Positions 57,676-64,000 of a DNA stretch of 64,000 nucleotides are shown one piece after another. A model generated the notes under the pieces. The model did no database searches. It was given only the letters and a program-made list of their open reading frames with translations, and was not told the origin of the DNA. Every line of letters starts with the position of its first letter. Positions within the stretch are counted from its first letter, which is position 1. The DNA is taken from contig JAQSEB010000023.1 of assembly GCA_030063045.1 (NCBI GenBank), positions 5,456,001 through 5,520,000 on the forward strand, read 5' to 3'. A program made the position numbers and the translations under genes. The DNA comes from Pratylenchus scribneri. Taxonomy: Eukaryota > Nematoda > Chromadorea > Rhabditida > Pratylenchidae.

Positions 57676-60600
57676 ATGTTGAAAATCTTCTATTTATTTT
57701 TAATTTTCTTTTCGTATATTCTATTAAATACATCTCAAGCGCATGACCAATTCAAAAGGGTAACTTTGCAATTTCCGGTGAGCCAAATCTTTTTTTTTAA
57801 CTCTTGTATAGGGTTGCTCAAAGTCGGTTTTAAACCGAGGTTTCCGGTTTTCGGTTTTCCCGGTTTTCCAATGTCGGTTTTCGGTTTCGGTTTGAAAAAA
57901 TTCTCGGTTTTCGGTTTCGGTTTTCCGGTTTTTCGGTTTTTTGAAAAATGGTCAAAAAATTTTTGAAAAATTTAATTTTTGATAAAATTTCGCAAGAAAT
58001 CAAAGAAAATTTTTTCAAATATCACATATCCAATATTTTACTTCAATTTTTAGTTATTCTTCTAGGTTTGCTTCAACAAAAAAGACCCAAAAGAGAAAAT
58101 ATTTCAAAAAAGCCCAACAGAGAAAAATTGACGCTATATGGAAATAAGCACTTTTAGAATTTTTTTTTTTCAAAGTCGTCAAATTATAGACCAATCGACG
58201 CGTCTCGACCAGCTGAGTATGAAAATGCTATTGGTTTCATCTAAAACTCAAAAGAAAAAATGTTTTCACCGAAAAACTAAAAATTTAGTTGCGCAAAGGA
58301 AATACGGATTGGAATTGCTCCGGGGGCATTTCAGAGTGGACTCCTCCGTGTGCTCCGCCTCCGCGCGACCAGACGAGCGCTTGGCTCGCTGCGCTCGCCA
58401 AGCACTCGTCCAGTTCCCGCGCTTCGGCTACGCACACTCCGGAGTCCACTCTTACATTCCTCCGCAGTTCCAACACATTCCAGCGAGATTTAGAAAAAAT
58501 TTTCAAAAAGTGCTTATTTCCATATAGTGCCGAAAAATTTTAGCCTAAATAATAGGGTTGGAGAGAGTCGGTTTTAAACCGGGGTCTTCGTTTTTCGGTT
58601 GGCCCGGTTTGCCGACCTCGGTTTTCGGTTCGGTTTGAAAAAAATCCTCGGTTTTCGGTTCGGTTTTCCGGTTTTTCGTTTTTTTGAAAAATGGTCATAA
58701 AATTTTTAAAAATTTAATTTTTCATATAATAAAGAAAAAAAAATCGAACAAAATAATTTGAATAAGATTCCCAATACTTTTTTTATCAACAATTTCTAAA
58801 TATTCTTACTATATTGAGAGAAATTTTTAACCAAAAATAGCCTCGCAGCGAGAAAACTTAAGCTAAAGTGGCCCCGTCAGGGAAAATCAAGACCAAAATT
58901 GGTTCTGGAAGGGAAAATTCGAACAAAAATCGACTCGTAGGAGGTTAAAATTTTAAGGCAAAAATGGTCCTGATTAAGGGAAAATTTTAGTCAAAAATAG
59001 GCCCGATAGGGGAAAATTTTAATCAAAAATGGTCCTGATTAAGGGAAAATTTTAATCAAAAATAGGCCCGATAGGGGAAAATTTTAATCAAAAATGGGCC
59101 CGATAGGGGAAAATTTTAGTCAAAAATTGCTCTACAGAAATAAGCCTATTTCATTATTCTCTCTTAAGCCCGCCTGTACTTCGTGCAAAGATTTAAGTCT
59201 TACACCCTCAAATATTAAATATTCATAGCATTGTAAACTATTTATTTGTATTTAAATAGGCATATTTTTAATATCTAATATCAACCAAATAATAATTAAA
59301 AATCTTATTAAATTTAATTTTAATAATAGCCCCATTTTTTTTGAATAAAAATATAGTTCAGTAATAAAATTGGAATAATAAATTATCGTTTTGTGAGAAA
59401 TTTTAAGCCAAAATGATCTCGAAATATAAAATTTTGATTAAAAAAAGGCCCGCAAGGAAAAAATTTTAGCTAAAAATAGCTGCACAAAGTAAATTTTTAT
59501 CGAAAATTGCTTTTTATGTTGAAAGGGAAAAACCGAAAAACTGGTCGGTTTGGACCCTCGGTTTTCGGTTTTCCCGGTTTTCGGACCTCGGTTTTCGGTT
59601 CGGTTTTTTTGCCAAAAATCGCCTCGGTTCGGTTCGGTTTCGGTTCGGTTAACCGACCGCCTCCAACCCTACTAAATAATTCACAAAAAGAAGAATTTCG
59701 AATAAAAATGGCCCCGCAGGGAGTAAAATTAGAAAAGAAAGGCCATAAATGAAATAATTTATATTAAAAATGCCCGTTTAAGCAAAAAATTTCAGTTGAA
59801 AATGGTTTTGAATAAAAAAATAGACCAAAAATTTCTTGGAGGGTAAAATTAAAGGCAAAGATGGCCATAGAGTAAAAAATGATCCAAAAGATAATATTTT
59901 AAGCCTAAAAATGGCCCGTTAGGGAAAATTTTTAATTAAAAATGGTCGAATAAGGTAAAATTTTAACCAAAAATTGTCCCTTAAGGTGAAAAATAAAAAC
60001 CGAAAAACCGTCGGTTTGGACCCTCGGTTTTCGGTTTTCGCGGTTTTCGAACCTCGGTTTCGGTTTCGGTTTTTGGGCCAAAAAACCCGGTTTTCGGTTT
60101 CGGTTCGGTTAACCGACTTTGAGCAACCCTACTCTTGTATAAAAATAATTTTTCTCAACAAATAGGCCTATTCTCCAACAAAGGTTGTGTGGATGTTATT
60201 CAATTAAATTTTAAACAAAACAACCATTAAAGAAACATGACGATGTTTATGTGATTAAAAAGTTGATGCCCGGATATATTGGTCAGTAATTAAACTTTTT
60301 AAAATTTAATTTGATTTTTCTTATTAGTTGGGTTTGAGCCATCGGCTGATTCTCATCGGCTACTGCATCTGTAAGTGATAATAATATTTATTATGCTTTT
60401 CAATTAAAAAAGTTTTTTTCTGTCTAAACTTTTATTCCTTTAGATAATTTTTTTCTATTTGTGGGTTATCTACCAGCAGATTTGATTTTTTTTAAGATTT
60501 TTATTCTATTATTTATATTTGATTGTAAAATAATGCGAAAAACTTGATTTTAGGTGACTTAAGGGTTTGACAATTTTGGTGGATAACTTAAACTTAAAGT

Positions 60601-63600
60601 AATTTTGGGCAGAAAAAAGTCTGGTGATAGATAACCCAAAATTACCATTTTCCAGCCCAATGACTTGTCTTTTAAGATCATATATAATATTCGGGATATT
60701 ATTATATTTTTCCATAAAAAGATGCTATATCAGATTTTATATTTGTGATGGAAAAAAATAAATCTATAAAATTTTTAAATATTATTTAAAATTTATTAAA
60801 AAATTTTCAGTTCATTTTATGGCTGCACTGTTGCTGTCCCAATGAATCAGAGCCAGTTTGAAGGTAATTCAAAATCAATTATGAAATATTAGTATATTCT
60901 TTATTCAATTTTTTTGAATTAAATTCTTTGATTTTTTTAAAAATTTATTTTTAAAATTATATAAGAAATCCATAATAAATCGATTATTTAATTATAAATA
61001 TAATTGTATTTAATTATAAATATAATTGTATAGAAGTTTGGCAGAAATTTCCATGCAAATGGGGCTCGCAAATCTTGTACGGATGGGTAAATTTTCTTTG
61101 GCATTTTATTAAAAATGTATTTTAGACCAGAAATGCTGGTTCCTTCAAATTACCCAACGATGTGGGCTTTCCAGTTGGCCACTACGGAGATAGTATTCAA
61201 TATTTGGTCATGAAGTAAGCAAAAAAATTTCTTATCCATTTTATTCGATATTGCCCTTACATTTCAATTCTATTTTATTTACTAATTTTCTTTCCTTAAT
61301 ATAAATTATTTCAGTGCCCATTTCATTGATCGTTTTGTCGGAGATGTGCGCGATTTCTCGGGTTGAATTTTGGATTTTTTTTAAATTTTTATGGCTTAAT
61401 TGCACTAAGGCCGTAAAAGAACATAACATGGAAATTGAATTTTAAAATAATTTTTCATACTAAGTTGCCTAGAAAAATTAAATCTGTTTTTAAAAAAATT
61501 TTTAATTGTTATTAATCTGCGAATATATTTTTATTTCTCTTTAAAATCGACTTGAGATTAAATTATTAATTTTTGACATTTTAAATATTTAAATTTAATT
61601 TTTTTAAATTAAACAATATAAATTTTCAGCCATTTCTGTTCTCCTATCGGAAAGGAAACCACAATATTTTGCTGGCACCTATACATTATTGGATGACCGA
61701 AAACAGACAATAATGCCGGGTCATCAAGCATTTTTCGTCAATTCTAGCTGTCAATACAATTCTTCTCGGACTACATTCCGCCCTTTCGCGTAACTCTTAA
61801 AATATAAATAATTAAAAAAAAATAAATTATAATTTTACAAAAATATATTCAAAAATATTCTAGTTTACCTTTAAAGATTTCTTGTCCATTCCCACGATTT
61901 GGGCCGAGTGATTTCCGCCTCTGTCAAATCCGCCGCTGATGGTCGTTGGACCGAGATTGGGAGGCGAAATCCACAATGGCCTCAGGTGTCGGAATTAATT
62001 TGAGAAATTTTTATATTTAAAAATAAAATTTAAATGTAGAAAGGGGTTAAAAATCCATATATTGATTTTTACATTTTTATAAACTTTTTCTTCTTTAGAT
62101 TTTCCAAATGAGAGATCAGCTAATGGAAATTCATTATGGAGACACAATGGCGATGGTTTGGTGTGAAAAAATCTTTAAAAAATTTATATATATTTAAAAA
62201 GAATATTTTTATGAATTTTTATTAAATTAATTTTTTAAAAATTAAAAATCAATTTTTCAGCCGTTTTGATTCGACCAAAAGGAAAAAGCCAACTCCATTG
62301 GATATGAATGAAATGTGCAGCTTTTGGATTGTGAATTTTTTGTAAAATCTAAGAATTTCAATCAAAATAAATTAATATTTAAATAAAGCGAATTCGATTT
62401 AAATTGTCCTATGACTTCACAATCAACCCCTTTCAAAATAGGTGTAAAATCAAATAAATATATAAAAATAAAATAATCAAATTAATATTTTTTAAATATA
62501 TTACAAAAAGAAATATAGCAGGTCTACTATTTGTTGTCTGTTAAGATTTTTTAAGGATTATTAGTAGAATTTCCAACTTTTTAATAGGGGATAATGGAAG
62601 TCATATGCATGCAAATCTACTCTTATCTCTTACAAACGAGAAAATGTTTTTAAGAAAAATCATTAATTTGTTCAGATGTATTTGTGGAACTCTGATGAAG
62701 TGACGCCCTTCTACCCAGAGCACAATTTGTGTAATGCAAATAATTTTGCAGAATTGGTCAGGGACGAATATCCGGCTGGTAAATTTTTTATTTATATTTA
62801 TTATGATAATAAAAATTATTTTATTCACTTATAATTTAATTATCCCCTTTTAAAAATATTTTTTACTTTTAAAAATAATTTTAATTATTTATTTCAAAAG
62901 AATTCACTACATTGTTACCTAGCAATTCGGCATTGGAGAGGAAGGGCACCCAATTCAAAGGCCGATTCGGTGTGAAGGAACGCAAAGCATTGCATTCGCT
63001 GGGAACAGAGAAATTGGGCCAGATCAGTGGATTGGCCACAGATTTAAATGGAAATTTGGTCATTTTCCATCGAGCTGAACGAAAAGTGAATGATCGGTTG
63101 GTATTTATCTTCTTATTTGAATTGGTTTAATTCCTACACAATTTACAATGATAAGAAAGATATATAAATTAATTAATATATTTTAAATTAAATATTTCAA
63201 TTAATTAATTAATAGGCTTGCAAAAACAGACGATAAAAAAATCAATTTAGGTATAATATAAAATAAATATATAATTTATTTAAATTTAATTAATATTATT
63301 TATTTTAGTACATTCAATGCCAATAATATGCTCAAAGAAAGGAGCCCAATCACTCAGCACACAATATTGTTGGCCAATATTAACAAAAATAGTCTGCAAT
63401 TGGTGGCCAAATATGGAAGCAGAATGTGAATATATTAATTTGCTTAAATATTAAATATACAAAATTTACTAGGGAATTATATATTATTCTCCTTTTATTT
63501 TTCCAGATGGAAAATTCTTTAAAAAATAAAAATTTTTTGATAATTTCTCCTTCTGAACATAAATTTTTGATAAATAAATATAAAATTATTTATAATTCAA

Positions 63601-63971
63601 TATGAATGAATTAAAAATTCCCAAATTTAGGTTTTACCTCCCGCAGAGTATTGTTGTTGATAACAATGGAAATTTGTTCACCACGGATATTGGCTCTCAC
63701 CAGTTGACAAAATGGACCATCAAAGAGAGTTAAGCAATTTTATTTAAAAAAAAATACGACATTTTCAATTTTTTAAATAACAGATGTCCTGGAACCGGTT
63801 TGGGTACTCGGTGAAAAATTTGTGCCAGGTGAGAGAAAATAGACTCTCATTTTTCTCTATTATATATTATCATCAGGATCTGACCAAAACCATTTCTGCA
63901 AGCCTGGAAGTTTAATGGTTAATCCACAAGACAACTCAGTGTTTATGGTTGATGGTTGTGTAGAGAAAAAG
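57676..63971 (+). CDS. Bifunctional peptidyl-glycine alpha-amidating monooxygenase (PHM-PAL), partial
   Basis: Exons: 57676-57777, 60166-60183, 60233-60281, 60328-60370, 60811-60863, 61034-61086, 61126-61214, 61315-61361, 61630-61789, 61877-61985, 62099-62160, 62261-62330, 62676-62778, 62901-63096, 63309-63425, 63631-63728, 63784-63828, 63877-63971, continuing past the window. All phases agree. A signal peptide leads into a PHM domain that hydroxylates glycine-extended peptides in the secretory pathway; then a short linker and a PAL domain (LVIFHRAERK with the catalytic Arg; FYLPQSIVVDNNG; HFCKPGSLMV). The CuM ligands are present (HSHDLG and NEMC), as is the third CuH His (NAHFID). The second His of the usual CuH pair is Arg (SHRLLH), and the first PAL metal His is Gln (LPQS). 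Amidated neuropeptides are the expected products if active. A similar gene in C. elegans is pamn-1. Confidence 0.85.
58134..58527. mobile_element. Nested foldback element with GC-rich hairpin core
   Basis: CTATATGGAAATAAGCACTT at 58134 faces its complement ending 58527. The centre (58310-58460) is unusually GC-rich and self-complementary around GAGTGGACTCC ... GGAGTCCACTC and GCTTGGCTCGCTGCGCTCGCC. Confidence 0.75.
58553..59671. mobile_element. Second hAT-like element nested in the first
   Basis: TAGGGTTGGAGAGAGTCGGT at 58553 faces its imperfect complement ending CCTCCAACCCTA at 59671, with the 8-bp duplication CTAAATAA (58545-58552 and 59672-59679). The interior has tandem AGGGGAAAATTTTAATCAAA units (58850-59125). 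It is of the same family as the host element, inserted later. Confidence 0.85.
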
Positions 63972-64000
63972 GTAGCCAATTTTAGATATAAATTTTGTCG

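Larger units (their letters stand above)
57809..60131. mobile_element. hAT-like non-autonomous element in intron 1 of the PHM/PAL gene
   Basis: Ends TAGGGTTGCTCAAAGTCGGT / complement at 60131 are flanked by the 8-bp duplication CTCTTGTA (57801-57808 and 60132-60139). CGGTTTTCGGTTTCGG-type repeats adjoin both ends. No transposase. Two further elements are nested inside (58134-58527 and 58553-59671). Confidence 0.88.

Overview
The window is AT-rich eukaryotic DNA with short GT-AG (and at least two GC-AG) introns, many inverted-repeat transposons and nematode-type gene families: HSP70-like proteins, a DUF1647-like protein, a CCCG-motif four-pass membrane protein and a PHM/PAL peptide-amidating enzyme. 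I infer a nematode, probably a tylenchid plant parasite. The species is not proven by the sequence.

Layout. 1-1020: a small secreted-protein gene (+). 1160-2150: a foldback element. 2534-6943 and 7255-25855: two divergent HSP70-like genes in tandem on the minus strand. The first (2534-6943) carries a PIF/Harbinger element in an intron. The second (7255-25855) has a coding exon split by a 15.7-kb LTR retroelement (9468-25139) with two LTRs that look identical and a 4-bp target duplication. 26042-30193: non-coding, with inverted-repeat elements and a 150-bp tandem repeat. 30194-35870: a DUF1647-like type II membrane protein gene (+). 36803-39766: an unrecognised secreted Cys-containing protein gene (+). 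41184-55927: a four-pass membrane protein gene (+) whose second intron is almost entirely a 12.8-kb satellite built on a 44-bp unit. 57676 to past the window end: a bifunctional PHM/PAL gene (+), with nested hAT-like elements in intron 1.

The most unusual object is the LTR element. Its order is LTR, leader (with a minus-strand mini-gene), gag, env-like glycoprotein, aspartic protease, integrase, three tandem paralogous F-box-like ORFs, LTR. No reverse transcriptase or RNase H is visible. A MITE sits inside the integrase and a complete FLYWCH/MULE transposon lies near the 3' LTR. It looks like a non-autonomous, env-bearing retroelement with accessory genes that may target host ubiquitin ligases. 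That last step is inference.

Several genes, host and transposon, show one-base frame breaks, some in homopolymers, so residual assembly errors are likely. Frame breaks alone should not be taken as proof of gene death.
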